Shown here piece by piece: positions 10,590 through 22,007 of a DNA stretch of 59,362 bases. The stretch covers positions 1-59,362 of the forward strand of contig CAJFCJ010000043.1 in assembly GCA_904063045.1 (NCBI GenBank). The letters run 5' to 3'. The notes beneath the pieces were generated by a model. The model was given only the letters and a program-made list of their open reading frames with translations. It was not told where the DNA came from and searched no databases. How positions within the stretch are numbered: position 1 is the stretch's first letter; each line of letters starts with the position of its first letter. This stretch comes from Dimorphilus gyrociliatus. Lineage: Eukaryota > Annelida > Polychaeta > Dinophilidae. Position numbers and translations under genes: made by a program.

Positions 10590-11030
10590 ATCCATTGACA
10601 ATAAAATAATAATACTTAAGCAAGTAACAATATGAGAGTTCAATAGCAGAGTAGATAGTTCGTAATAGCAGGTTGCCAAATTAACAAACTGTCTTCCAAC
10701 ATTGAGGAGTAGATGGATGGTTCCAGTGGAGGTTGTTTCCAGGTTATCTTCCCAGGTTGTTGAGTCCAGATAGGAATGCTTAGAATGAAAATAGTGAGGA
10801 TTTATATACTTTGAGGTTTGTCTCTGACATCCAATCATCACTTTACAGTTGGTGAAATGTGTAGTTCATATTTATGTTTAGTAACAGGATGTTACAAGGT
10901 TGAACATTTAGAAGGTTAATTGAATTATAACTTGGCCACACCTTAGGAAAAGTTAATTAAATTAAAACTTGGCCAAACCTTTATTTGTAATTAAAGATGA
11001 GCCTTCAAGCTGATTAATCAAACCTCTTTT
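10590..11030. repeat. LTR-like dispersed repeat
   Basis: Its left part (TAATAGCAGGTTGCCAAAT, TCCAATCATCACTTTACA) recurs at 56510-56660. Its right part (GAGCCTTCAAGCTGA, preceded by AGTTAATT) recurs at 20350-20450. The arrangement and the adjoining polyprotein remnant suggest a retrotransposon LTR or untranslated region, but no pair of intact LTRs was found. Confidence 0.5.
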
Positions 11031-11279
11031 TGGCAATATAACCTTCAACAGAATGTCCACCAGGAGCTGTAACTGTTTCATCAATGTAATAGACTCCCTC
11101 TAAACTTGCAACAAAAAAATTCCTCTGTTTATCCCAAGCATTTCTTATATCAAATCTAAGATATTCAAACTTAATTGTTGACAAACTATTAAGTGAGCAG
11201 TTAAACACTGGTTTTCATCCAACATCAATACTAACTGCTGGTAGATAAGGATCTAATTTAAAGGCTATTAAATGCTGTT

Positions 11280-11516
11280 TCTTTTCCAATAGTACTACTA
11301 ATAAAGCTATTAAAAGAAAACCACCAACTTACAATATCAGTGATTGGGTACACATAAGAAATGAAAACATTGGTCAAGGAATGAACAGAATAAATGAAAG
11401 CAAATGTAGTGGACCATATCTTGTAACTGCTACTGATACTACAAAATGTTTGTATGAATTAGAAATATTGGCAGATAAAGAAAATTCTATCATGCTAGTA
11501 GACATCCCAAAATAGA
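11280..11516 (+). pseudogene. Retrotransposon integrase C-terminal remnant
   Basis: A plus-strand open stretch contains KPPTYNISDWVHIRN, GQGMNRINESKCSGPYLV and LYELEILADKENSIM before a stop at 11514-11516. This is the pattern of the C-terminal region of LTR-retrotransposon integrases: a basic start, a W.VRN-like strand, then GPY.V. The upstream catalytic domain is absent, so it is a fragment. Confidence 0.5.
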
Positions 11517-11770
11517 CCTACATGAGTTGCTACATAACAAGTCTGTACATCAGCACCTGCTAATAAATAAAATATAACAATTTTCACATTCATTTTTTTG
11601 TTCTTTATTAATCTTCTTCTTTGAAAATAATTTTTGTAAATTTTAAACAATAAATTAGAGGTAATGAGGATGTGAATGTCAAATAAAGTCTTTCCTGTGT
11701 TCCTTTCCAAATTGAACACTAACAGCACGAGTAAGTTTCTGATTCCTTGTTCCATTTGAACATTTCCTTA
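11515..11770 (+). repeat. Dispersed repeat B, copy 1
   Basis: This stretch, directly downstream of the integrase remnant, matches the reverse complement of 14025-14285. Shared words include GGAACAAGGAATC, TAATTTATTGTTTAAA and ATGTAGCAACTCAT in the appropriate orientation. It is probably the 3' untranslated part or LTR of the same retroelement. Confidence 0.7.
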
Positions 11771-12112
11771 TCCTATAATTATACTAAAAACTTTTAATGC
11801 CTTTTATATGTGTGAGATATACCACATGAACTGTATTTTTAACCAATACTTTATCTATATATTTGTTTTCTTTTCCTTGTACCAGAGTTGACACTGATTT
11901 GATACAAAAAAGAATCTTGTTATTGATATAGATTACATCAAGTGAATAAACATAAAATATAAATCATTTTTTATCAAACTTCTAATTGATTTATATACAA
12001 ATTTTGTATGAAAACGAAATTGATGATAATTGACTATATTTGAAATATTTCATTCAAAACATACTAAAGATTGTGGGAAATTATTAAAATCTCGCATCTG
12101 TAAACTTCAAAA
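11771..12112. other. Upstream region of the serine protease gene
   Basis: AT-rich sequence with no open frame. It holds the distal promoter of the protease. No factor site is recognised with confidence. Confidence 0.3.
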
Positions 12113-12114
12113 AT

Positions 12115-12124
12115 ATTATATAAG
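12115..12124 (+). promoter_or_regulatory. TATA box of the serine protease gene
   Basis: TTATATAAGG lies about 40 bp before the ATG at 12163. A start of transcription about 25-30 bp downstream would give a 5' leader of only 15-20 nt, compatible with a strongly expressed secretory gene. Confidence 0.6.
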
Positions 12125-12162
12125 GTGAAATAATTGTTCATTTAACAGAGAAACTTGCAGAG

Positions 12163-13035
12163 ATGAAAGTTCTAGCTTTACTTGTTGTTGTAGCTGTTGC
12201 CATTGAGGCAAAACCACATGATCCTGTTCGTTTGACCACAGATGTTGGCTACATTGTTGGTGGAGAAAATGCTTCTCCTGGGGAATTTCCATGGCAAGTT
12301 TCTTTGCAAAGATGTTCTGGAGGATCCTGTTCTCACAATTGTGGAGCTGTTGTCATGAATGCAAATTGGGTTTTGACTGCTGCTCACTGTATCCAAAACC
12401 CAGTTCTCTCTTCTCACAGATTGGTCTTTGGTCTTCACACCCGAAGTGATGAAACTGGAACTCAAGCTAGAACTCCATCCATTGTTACACCTCACCCTGA
12501 TTTTGTCAATGATGGAAGTTTAGGATTCCCTAATGATGTTGGTGTCATGAAATTTGATGAGGCTATCAACCTTTCTGGCAATGTTGCTGCTGCTACACTT
12601 GTTCCATCAAATGTTGGAACTTTGGCTGGACAAGCTTGTACTATTTCTGGTTGGGGTCGTACTGCTGGTGGAGCTCCTTTGGCCAACATTCTCCAAAAGG
12701 CAGAAACCCGTGTTCTCTCAACTGCTGAATGCCAAGCACAAGGAATTCCTCAAGCTGATGATGACATGCACATTTGCCTAAACAATGATGATCAAACCAC
12801 TAATTCATGCAATGTAAGTTTTAAATACTAATGTGAACTTTCAACAAATGTACATATACTACTATTACAGGGTGATTCTGGTGGCCCATTGAACTGTCCA
12901 ATTGGACCTAACAACTCTATGCAAATAGCTGGTATCACATCTTTTGGTATCATCTTCTGTCCACCAAGCAGACCAGCTGGATATGCCCGTGTTTCCTTTT
13001 ACCGTCAATGGATTGAAGACAACATGACTGATTAA
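12163..13035 (+). CDS. Secreted S1-family serine protease, chymotrypsin/elastase-like
   Basis: Exon 1 is 12163-12813, the intron 12814-12870 (GT-AG, 57 bp) and exon 2 12871-13035; the product is 271 aa. A signal peptide (MKVLALLVVVAVAIEA) precedes a short propeptide. The mature chain would begin IVGGENASPG at residue 31. The triad is His75 (LTAAHC), Asp125 (NDVGVMKF) and Ser220 (GDSGGP), and SGWG is present. The intron falls just before the codons for GDSGGP. Two features depart from trypsin. The residue before IVGG is Tyr, not Arg or Lys. The pocket residues equivalent to chymotrypsin 189, 216 and 226 are Asn214, Gly243 and Ala253. Trypsin-like cleavage is therefore unlikely and a non-basic preference is inferred. 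It is probably digestive. The frame is intact with TATA and poly(A) signals, so this is the best-supported active gene here. Confidence 0.93.
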
Positions 13036-13046
13036 ATATATTTCAA

Positions 13047-13056
13047 AATAAATAAA
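13047..13056 (+). terminator. Poly(A) signals of the serine protease
   Basis: Overlapping AATAAA motifs at 13047-13052 and 13051-13056, 12 nt after the stop codon, imply a very short 3' untranslated region. Confidence 0.6.
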
Positions 13057-13109
13057 TTCATTGTTGAAATATAAGGAAAAAGTTTTATAAGCAATGAATG
13101 CTATACTTA

Positions 13110-13340
13110 TTATTACTTCTTGTGTTTTTGAGGGAAGAGATTCTGAAAGATATAGGAAAGTATGCTAATAGCATGACTTTGTTTAAAATTTATAAAAAGT
13201 AGGACAAAATTGTTCCATACTCTCAGGAAAACATTACTCTTCATCTATCTCTAATAGTATTACAATTCTGCCCCAGTACACTAATCAGTACACTACTTAA
13301 TAATGTATCAATATTTTTTTATATGTGATTGTACACTTAT
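13110..13340 (+). repeat. Dispersed repeat A, copy 2
   Basis: Inverted relative to the copy at 10203-10517, with which it shares long near-identical stretches. The translated frame is broken by TAG at 13201-13203. The two copies sit on either side of the protease gene. Confidence 0.7.
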
Positions 13341-13545
13341 TGACTAGTAGATATTTGGTGTTTATTGTGTAGTTACATTACAAGTAGATGGTACTAATAT
13401 GACGAAAAAGAAATGTCACTGACAATTATAATGTCAAACTGTATTAGTATCTGCTCTTAATTTAGTAAGAACAAAATCAGAGGATGAAATTAGCAAAATA
13501 TTCCAATCATATAAAACTAGTTTTGAAATCATTAAATTCGTCTAT

Positions 13546-13860
13546 TTAAACAATGTGTTGATATTGATCATATTTTATAATATCTAATTCATTAGCAAAG
13601 TTGATATGCTTGTTTTGCCTTGTTAAAGTGCGTGGTTTATAGTCAAAGACTTGTTGGAACTGTTGGTGTTTTCTGCCAACATCATCTTTTATATCTAATT
13701 GCAGTAACTCAGTGAGCCTTACAACTTCCATTTTTGGTTCTTCAATTTCATTGCTGATTTTCATTCTGATTGACCTGGAAGCAGCTGTTTGGAATTTACA
13801 ACCATTCTTTGTATAATTGATAAAACTTTTCCTTCCTGAAGATATTCAATTTTGAATCCT
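13546..13860 (-). pseudogene. Retrotransposon polyprotein remnant (protease to RT linker)
   Basis: The minus strand reads LTELLQLDIKDDVGRKHQQF followed by a QVFDYKP-like stretch and KHINF. This resembles the segment ahead of the reverse transcriptase in Ty3-type elements, where a variable linker ends in F..VF...P and then an H.I motif. There are stops upstream (for example near 13763). The assignment rests on pattern only. Confidence 0.35.
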
Positions 13861-14024
13861 TTCAGCATCCAAAGGGCTCTTTTTTATTTTAAAGAGATAT
13901 TGTGTTTGGTCACATTCCCCATATCTTATATCTTCTTGTGTTATGTGGTAGGCATGGTGTAGTATTGGATAATTGAAAATACAAGTCCTTTATATATTTG
14001 ATGAGGAATTATTAAAAATATAAG

Positions 14025-14285
14025 GAAATGTTCAAATGGAACAAGGAATCTGACAAAATACTCGTACTTTTAATGTTCAATTTTAAAAGGAACATAGAAA
14101 AGACTTTATTTAACATTCACATCCTCTTTGTCTCTAATTTATTGTTTAAAGTTTACAAAAAAAATTATTTTTGAAGAAACAGATTAATAAACAACAAAAG
14201 GTGTAAGTGAAAATTGTTATATTATATTTATTAGCAGGTACAGACTTATTATGTAGCAACTCATATAGGTCTATGTTGGGATGTT
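14025..14285 (-). repeat. Dispersed repeat B, copy 2
   Basis: Reverse complement of the 11515-11770 repeat. It begins AAATGTTCAAATGGAACAAG and ends near the ATGTAGCAACTCAT word. No coding remnant is attached on its right side. Confidence 0.7.
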
Positions 14286-14307
14286 ATTGAAAAGGTCCAG
14301 AAATGTT

Positions 14308-14470
14308 GGCTTTTAACCTAACCTTAGCCCAGCCCTTGGGTTTGCTTAAAAAGTTTCATTAGTCCCAACCCTTGGATGGTATCCTCTTAAGTACAAATCA
14401 TTGGCTATCTTTTCCCTGCAAACCATTTTTAAACCCAAAATTTAACCTTTAAAAATCTGTTTTGTGGATA
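14308..14470 (-). repeat. Short TTAGGG-containing dispersed element, copy 2 (diverged)
   Basis: Plus strand: CCTAACCTTAGCCCAGCCCTT, then CCCAACCCTTGGATGG, then GTACAAATCATTGGC. This matches copy 1 in order, but the telomere-like hexamers have decayed and the terminal motif is barely visible (TTTTGTGGA). Confidence 0.6.
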
Positions 14471-15399
14471 GGGGTATAAGTATATGATAAATCTCATCTA
14501 AAAACTATTAGGGGTACTTTTTTTTTGCCCTTGGGTTGTATAAGCTGTCTTTCTATTGTTAGGTATAAAATCTGAGTTAGGAATGTTGAAATTTAAAAAA
14601 AAATTCATTTTTGTATACTATACACAGGTCATCCTTATATCTTGACATAAATGCCACCATTCACTTTTTACATGTGCCTCATATAGGCTCAATAATGTTG
14701 AGGCCTGGGTGTTAGCTGGACATGGATTCAATGTTTTGATATCCTGTCTTTTTAGGTAGTTCTTTGTCTTTGCTGATCTGGGACAAATAGGCCCACCACC
14801 CTGAAAATTGCCACACTATTATCACTTTGAACAATAGGGGTCCTCAATACTTCAATATAATCCAAATGTGCTTAGCTATGTCCCTATCTCCATTAAATTT
14901 GATGTAGCAAAAAACCATTGTACTAACTCCCTCAGATTTTACTGCTTTTGTTGTGTATTTGGGATCATTCTTTGTAACCAAAAGATACATTTTCTCTCTA
15001 TATTGATGAGAAGAATATTATTAAATATGATAATGTCCTCATTTTGCTCTTTTAACTATGAAAGAGAACAATTGAAAAAAATATATTAATTTTTGAGGTA
15101 AATCATCATGTATCTTGATGTAATCATCTGGGAGGATCATTTGGAAAGAATCTCCACTGGAACAAGCCTTCTACTCATCAAGGCTGGACACTAGTTTGGT
15201 AATATGAAATATCTAGACTGCTACTGAACTTTCATATTGTTACTTGGTAAGTATTTTATTTGGAATAAACATTTATATTAAATATTTGTTCAAAGGTTTG
15301 AGTAGAAACAGTACTGTTGTAACTTGTAAAGGCATAAACTACCCAAGCAGTAGCAGTAAAATAACATAATTGAATTTTATTGAGACACCAAAACAGTTA
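14471..15399. other. Intergenic
   Basis: No gene recognised. A 73-codon frame at 14868-15089 has no family features. The upstream exon and promoter of the MAM gene may lie here but are not identifiable. Confidence 0.3.
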
Positions 15400-18139
15400 A
15401 TGGATATAGTAAATAATGATAAAGGCCAAGTTCCAAAATGGAAGGGTTATGTTATAAATGCAACAAATTCTGATCACTATTCTCCTGTAAAGGTAAGACG
15501 AAAAAGAAGACAGTTTGAAATATTGTGAAATGTTTCCTCTTCCTTCTAGATAATATTTAAAGTTTTAGTTTCAATTCAAAAATATTTTGATACATTTGAT
15601 ATCCTTTTTGGTGAAATTGCTGTTTCTAATGGTGAATGTAGCAATATAAAAGCTGGTAAATGTCAATTTCATCCTATTATCTCCAACTATTGCCAGCCAT
15701 TTTTTAAAAAATTCTATTCTTATTTTTTATAGATTCAAAACAGAATGGTTTGGAAAAAAATTTTCCAGGTTTTACAATCAATAATCCCTTGGACCAGTAT
15801 AAATAGAATCTTTTTTTCCATTAAAAACCTAAAAGAAAACTAAAATAACAATTTTTTATTTTTAAAAAGGAAAACTACTCCATATCTTCAAAGCTAATCA
15901 AGATTTATCTGCCAAATCAAATGAAAATTTTGATTTAACCTCACCAATTATTCTTTTTCAAAATAAAACAAACTGTATAGAGTTTTCTTTAAACTATTTT
16001 ATAAATATTAAAATATTAGAAAGAAAAATTGGGGATAATAATTTTAAAGAGTAAAGATAATTTTTTTTATTTAAATTATCTTTTTGTGATATTTCATTTT
16101 TTTTGTAAATAGATTAGATCAAAGTACTTTTTGTCAAACAAATTTTAAATATGAAATTCCTGAAGAAATTGTTCAAGTAAGGTAAAAATTCTATTGATAT
16201 TGATTGATACTGACCATTTTTTATATTTTTAACACAGTTTAAGTTAAGATTTAATGCAACCACATCTCTTGGTGTATTAACAGATATTGAAATTTTTAGT
16301 GGACCCTGTTCAAAAAATGGTTTTTGTTCAATTTTCTTTTCTATTTTTTTCAAAAAACAAAAAAATTAATTCATTTTGAATTCAGATGGTTATAATTGTA
16401 ATTTTCAAAAGGGATTATGTTTATAAAAATATTTTTGTTTTTTAGATTCATTTCAGGTTAGAAAATGGATTTCAATACACAGCTTTTACTCACAAACCAC
16501 GCCCTATTGCATACTTCAATCCAATAAAAGAAACTTTTGAGTACGAGATAAATAAAGAAATTATTATCTACAATCTTCCAAAAGAACCATTCCAGATAAT
16601 CTTCAAGTATACTAATAATATAACATTTTTTATGGTTCCTACTTTTACAACAATTGAGGAAGTTGAAATCATGGATTGTCCAATAAAAAATTACCCAATT
16701 TCCAATTCATTTGATTGTAATTTTGAAGATAATTTATGTGGTTATACAATTACTGGCAGGTTGAAAAGTTCTTTTCAATGGTATCATAATTCAAGAAGTA
16801 ACTATATATTTTTTTCTTAATACTCTTACATTAATAAGAGAACTTTACTATAATTAATCCTCTTATCCCCACTAGTTGGATATCTTCAACTAAGAAGTTT
16901 TTTGGGCAAAAGGGATGATGAAGCTTCAATTACCACTCCAAACTTTACTGAGGACATTATTGATAAATTTAAATATTTAGTATTTAGTTTTTACCTCAAT
17001 CATTAAATTTGCCATCAAACTCATTTAAACAAAATATTACTATAACTATTATCAAGAATTTTATTAATAGTAATAAAGAAAGTCAAAGGTTTTGTTATTT
17101 CTATATTAAAAAAAAAATTCTAATAGATAATTTTTAAAACCATCTTTTTTTTTCAGTTTTATATTTGAACCTTCTACTTATTGTCAACAACAACAATACA
17201 TTAAATTAGAACCTGGTTTAAAGAATGTAAATTATATAGGTCAATTACACTGAAAATGCTTGCCTCTCTTTTGAATATCTGCTATCGAAAAAAGCCAAAA
17301 ATTTTGACGATTATCATTTCTTGTTAAAAAGATTTTGTTCTTTTCTTATCTAAGTTTAATTAATTTTTGCCATTTCAATATAATTTATAGATTTATGATG
17401 ACTTCAAATTGGTTGATTTTCAACAAAAAACAAGTAATTTTCGTATTAGAGAACAAATAGATGTAAAAGGATTAACAATAGTTAGAATTTATTCATTTTA
17501 GTAAAAACATTGTTCCTTTTTTTCAATTTTTTTCATTTAGAAAATAAATTAAATTGTAATTTTGAACATGGACTTTGTGGTTATAAAATAACAACTGGAT
17601 ATAATTCTCAATTAGTACTTTATAAAGATGAAATTAAGGATATTTTCTCTGAAAAGAGTTTAGTAAAAAAATTTATTTTTCTTTCCAGTTCTTTTATTTT
17701 ATGTATTGTAAAACATTTTTTATCACCAAAAGATTCAGTTTTAATTCTCAGAAAACAATATCATAAAAAGGCTAATCAATATTTAAATGAAATAAACATT
17801 TATTCGCCTTTTATTGAAAACAATGTTACTACAAAATGTTTTCAATTTGAATCATATCTTTACACATCAAGGAATGAACTTCCAGTTTTGAAAGGGATCA
17901 AAATTTTTGAAAAAATTAATAATTTTTGGAATTCAAGGTAAAATTGATAGAAAAAATAAAAAGATATTTAGAAAAGCTTTTTCATTTTTATAAACAGTTG
18001 TGAATCAACAATTAAAGAATGTTCCAAGATAGAAGTTTCAAAAGAGACTACTCAAATTAAACTGAACTTGGATGAAATTTCTTTGGATAATGAAAAATTG
18101 ATTTTTGATAATTTTATCTTAAAAAATCATCCATGTTAA
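15400..18139 (+). CDS. Multi-MAM-domain protein (gene A), several exons, possibly broken
   Basis: Small exons separated by AT-rich introns of about 50-90 bp encode repeated MAM modules. Recognisable openings are DGYNCNFQKGLC (16387), FDCNFEDNLCGY with SSFQWYHNS (16710-16800) and LNCNFEHGLCGY (17550). Their C-terminal halves include KFKYLVFSFY, YCQQQQYIKLEPGLKN and IKLNLDEISLDNEKLIFDNF; the gene ends with TAA at 18137-18139. MAM modules are extracellular adhesion or dimerisation units of about 160 residues. Defects relative to paralogue B: the first opening runs into TAA after GLCL (about 16426), and a frameshift follows FSFYLNH near 17003. The N-terminal end is not located; the first piece here (VPKWKGYVINATNSDHYSPVK) may be internal. 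Confidence 0.6.
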
Positions 18140-18274
18140 TCCAATGAAAAAAAAGATGATCTGTTTGGCATTTGGAATTCAAATTCAAAATTTTCAATGC
18201 TTTATTCTATCTAGAGAGAAAATATTATTTCACATTTAGACAGCTTAATTAGAAGAAAAAAAAGTTCTTTTCTA

Positions 18275-18380
18275 ATCTAAATTTTACCCTAAAATTTTCT
18301 TAAAATAGGCTAAAATGTCTGAAAATGGGCTAATGTGGACCAAATGTCCTGTGCCAAAATGTCACTGCATCATGCAATTC
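18275..18380. repeat. MULE-type terminal repeat, third type
   Basis: Irregular tandem units built on AAAATGGGCTAAAATGTC end in CCAAAATGTCACTGCATCA. A matching stretch is found at 40985-41065. It stands just before a transposase C-terminal remnant, the same arrangement as in the two better-preserved MULEs. Confidence 0.45.
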
Positions 18381-18399
18381 AATTGACAAACTTTTAACA

Positions 18400-18600
18400 A
18401 CCTTCCAACCTTTGAAAGTTTTTTCCCATATATAAAAAGTTTTCTTTCCTTTTAAAATGTTTTTGTAATACTGCAATAAAAAAATGCTTCAAGCAATCAA
18501 CTAATAAGTAGAAGCAAATAAAAAAAGAGGGTTGTTTTCTTCAGTAACAATTAAAATATTAGTCCAAAAGCCATAAATTATTATGACACTAGGCATCAGA
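18400..18600 (-). pseudogene. MULE transposase C-terminal remnant
   Basis: CTTCAAGCAATCAACTAATA followed by AGTAGAAGCAA repeats, with one or two changes, the stretch at 711-740 of the nested MULE (the CFYLLVDCLKHEA region on the minus strand). Upstream on the minus strand an FGL-like VFG motif is faintly visible. Only this piece survives. Confidence 0.5.
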
Positions 18601-18939
18601 CTTGTGTTCAAATATATGATGAATCGAAAAGGGTAGTATGGGCATTTTTAGGAATTAGCATATTATGTAATTTTTAGCTGTTCGAGGCAAATAGTCAGAA
18701 TAGGCCTAAAACAATTTTTTCACATACTCCTTATTCAAACCTATTGAACCTGGTGGTTTAAACTTTAGCACCTTTCTTTATACAGTACCCATACCTTATT
18801 TTTGGCCACTGCGCTTATTTCTATAATAATGAAGATTTTTTTTCTTGAACTTTACTTTTTTTTAGTATCTGATATTATAACCTTTATTGTTTTGATTTTA
18901 GTATTCAAAGTTTCAGGTTCCATGAAGAAGAAGTGAGAT

Positions 18940-19482
18940 ATGCAGAAAAAATGTTATAATGTTAAACTGCAAACTGTGTTTGTCCAAAATAGCAGATGTG
19001 TTGATGATCATATTAATTATGATAGTAATAGCATTGAGGAAAAGGAATCGGATACTATTTTTAATGTAACTACAATTGAAAAAATATCTGATAGTAAAGA
19101 TGGAACTGCTGGTAGAGGAATATGGACTGATTATTGCAAGAATTAAGCAAGAATTTCCATTTTAAGACTAAATGGAAACTTTAATGCTAAGAAAATGTGC
19201 CAAATTTTTAAAACTCTTTACAATTGTTTAGAGTCAATTAAGAATTCTCGATCATGTAGACATATCAGTTTTTCAGGTTTAAAGAGATTCTTGGACCATA
19301 AAAATCTATTTTCAGAATGCCTATGTGAATTGGTTGCTTGTAGTTGTCAAAAAACAGACACTTGTTCTCATTGGTATTGTATACGAAATGCCTATCTTCA
19401 TTGTGGTATGACCAACATTATCAAGATTGGATACAATATTAATTTAATTAGATCATGTGAGTTTTATCATTTTTTTATATGA
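18940..19482 (+). other. Two unassigned ORFs, possibly one decayed transposon gene
   Basis: Frames at 18940-19146 (68 codons) and 19195-19482 (95 codons) follow each other on the plus strand. The first begins MQKKCYNVKLQ, which resembles MKKCRVKLQ at the start of the ORF near 25.48 kb. The second has spaced cysteines (ECLCELVACSCQKTDTC, CSHWYC) that could be a zinc-binding or secreted module. I do not recognise the family. Confidence 0.3.
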
Positions 19483-20349
19483 CATCATATTACATTCGAA
19501 TAGATATGTATTTTAATTACAACTTGTATGGATCCATTCTGCTAAATTCTTTCAATTTTTATTTTATCAACCAATGAAAGCATCTAAAATGTTGACATTG
19601 TGATTTTTTACATTTTTTATCTAAAATATATAGATGGAAAGCATGAGAAAAACCATTGACAGAGTCAATGAAATACCTAGCATAAATATATATTTTCTAG
19701 AAAACCTAACCCTGCAATTACACTACAATAAAGTACAATTGCAAAAGAGATTAGGAAGTCTATTGCTCTTCACAAGTAGTTGAAAGTAATATAATATTTA
19801 ATTTTTTTTTTGTAAAAGATCTAGTTAAGTTTACAATTAGTTCTAAAGGGAAAGTTTTTTAATGAAAACTCCCAAACTATTTTGGATAATGTTCTATCTG
19901 CAAAATAGATGAATCATTACACTAAATGAATAAAGTACATACTCAAATTGTATTTGGTATAGATTAGATTCTTTTCATCTATCTAGTTTTGTTTAGACAC
20001 CAGTTTTTTCTTTGGTATGCCACATTTATAGTTATTTAATGACAGATTATATAGATTTAAATATGAAAAAAATACTTTGAATAATAGATAATCTATTATA
20101 AAGCAACATTTTTTAGCTTATTTAACTTTTAGGAAAATTGATCTAAAAATACATTAATGCAATTAAATAATTCTTTTAAATTGAGCAATCATGACAAATA
20201 ATGTAATACTCATACAGACTGTAATATATTTTCAAGTTTGTTTTGACATTGACAAGTATACAGAAAAAGATGAAGTGGATCATTTATTTCACTTTTCTTT
20301 CTCTTCTCTCTCTTCAAGTAACTTTGAAACGTATGTATTAATATTCCTG
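19483..20349. other. Intergenic
   Basis: AT-rich with no supported gene. Short frames such as 20191-20373 look like chance. Confidence 0.3.
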
Positions 20350-20450
20350 TGGTGCTCTAGGAAAGTTAATTGAATTATAGCTTTACCAAACTTTAACTGG
20401 CAATCAAAGCTGAGCCTTCAAGCTGACTAATCAGACCTGTGTTTGACCAA
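20350..20450 (+). repeat. Copy of the right half of the LTR-like repeat
   Basis: Matches 10930-11030, including AGCTGAGCCTTCAAGCTGA (GATGAGCC in the other copy), followed by CTAATCAGACCT. Same orientation as the 10.9-kb copy. Confidence 0.65.
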
Positions 20451-20751
20451 TGTTATGGCATTTTCTTGTGTAGGTTTGAAGAGGTAGATGTATATAAGTT
20501 GCATAAAGTAATATAGTTCAAGCATCAAATATAACCAAAGTCGTACATTACATTTTTAATACAGAATTGTAATGATAAATTTCTTGTTTTTTACAGCTAT
20601 GTCAACAACAATAACATGTTCGGAAGTTGCAACTGGATTGCAACATTATAAACTGGATTCAGCATGATATGTCTAATGTCATGTCTAAAAGATCAAATGA
20701 AAGAACAATTGAACAAGTTTCCAATAATCCTTCATTCAAAATAGTAAAAGA

Positions 20752-21170
20752 TCATGATAAACTTACAAAGGCTGTTTGTATGATCTTAAAAGCAAAATCA
20801 ATCAGAGAATTAAGTAAAATAGTCAAATCTTTCATTAGATAATTTAAATTATTTTCAGAAAAGATGGTTTCATTCAAATGCAATTCTTCAAGATTCTTTA
20901 AATCTCTCAATTTAGAATCAAGCACTGGAGTCTTTAAGAGAAGAAAGATGACGTAATCCAAAAAATAGGTTGATTGCAACTGAGTTGATCTCTGTGAAAG
21001 AAATATCAAGAATTTTTAAATTTGGGAAAATATCAAAAGAATTACAGAACAGATGATGAAATGGATAACATTTACAGTTGTCTGGGCAGTTTGGAATTTT
21101 ATGACAATAGATTTCATCATTCCCCATTAAACAATCAATATGGAGATTGCAAACATCTTTGTTTATCAGT
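20752..21170 (-). pseudogene. LDLa plus leucine-rich repeat receptor fragment
   Basis: On the minus strand the order is a half LDL-receptor class A module (INKDVCNLHIDCLMGNDEIYC), an LRR N-terminal cap (NCPDNCKCYPFHHLFC) and LRRs (FPNLKILDISFTEINSVAI, LRDLKNLEELHLNET). The frame changes near 20930, so the two LRR parts lie in different frames. LDLa followed by LRRs is the ectodomain plan of relaxin-receptor and GRL101-type leucine-rich GPCRs. No seven-helix region is seen here, so this is a truncated, frameshifted remnant. Confidence 0.6.
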
Positions 21171-22007
21171 TTTCGTTAATCCTATCTAAAATTTCAACTT
21201 ACTGTATGAATTTGAGTGAAAGCATGTTATCATAAGTGGAAATGATTTCTGGTTAAAGATTTGATACATGTTCCTTTTAAATAGGTTATTAATGAATGGT
21301 TGAAAGGTATTTTTGGAGGTTATAATATCTGAAATTTTTACTTCTTTTCTTGCAAAAGGAAGTAAGGGAATTGTTGTAAATTTAGTTTTTCTTTGTATTT
21401 CAGCATCAGAAATTAATTTTTGCCTTTGTATTAGTCAAATGTAGAGCAAAATTTGAATATCATGACAATGAACCTAGAAAAATTAATGATTTTCACGAAA
21501 TTTTTACAAGTGCAGAGTTTCAGTGAGGATAAAATTTTTCAAAATCATCGGATCGCTTTCAAACTTGAATCCAAGCTTGCCCCTATGTCGGAGAGATAGA
21601 AAAAAATATTTTCATTATTCTACCCTCATTCGGAAAATTTAGGGTTAGGTTTAAGTTTGCAAAAGGTTTTTTTTGACTAAATCAAATAAGAGAAAAAGAA
21701 TTCTCACACTTCAAGAGTCCCAATCGATTTTGGGAAGCAGTCAAAGAAAAAATACACCAAAATCAACATTTAAAACAATTTCCAAAAGAAAAAAGTTTTT
21801 TCTGAATTTTTTAATAATTTCCTACCAACTCGACCTACCAAGGTTTCGTCCTCCTCTCTATGTTAATACAATTTATGGGTAATACTAAATAGATAATGAA
21901 ACAAATATAATTTAACGACCATCTTTCAAATCAAAATTACTTCCAAGTATAGATTGGTAAATGGCTAATGCCATTTCCAAGTATGTTCAAGATGTTCAAG
22001 GAGCTAT
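21171..22007. other. Intergenic
   Basis: No gene recognised. The 69-codon frame at 21673-21882 is basic and of low complexity and is not supported. Confidence 0.3.

Noticed and set aside
12178-12495. 105-codon minus-strand ORF and the 12492-12689 minus ORF
   Set aside because: Both are antisense shadows of the serine protease exon.
14868-15089. 73-codon ORF
   Set aside because: No signal, domain or repeat support; compatible with chance in AT-rich DNA.
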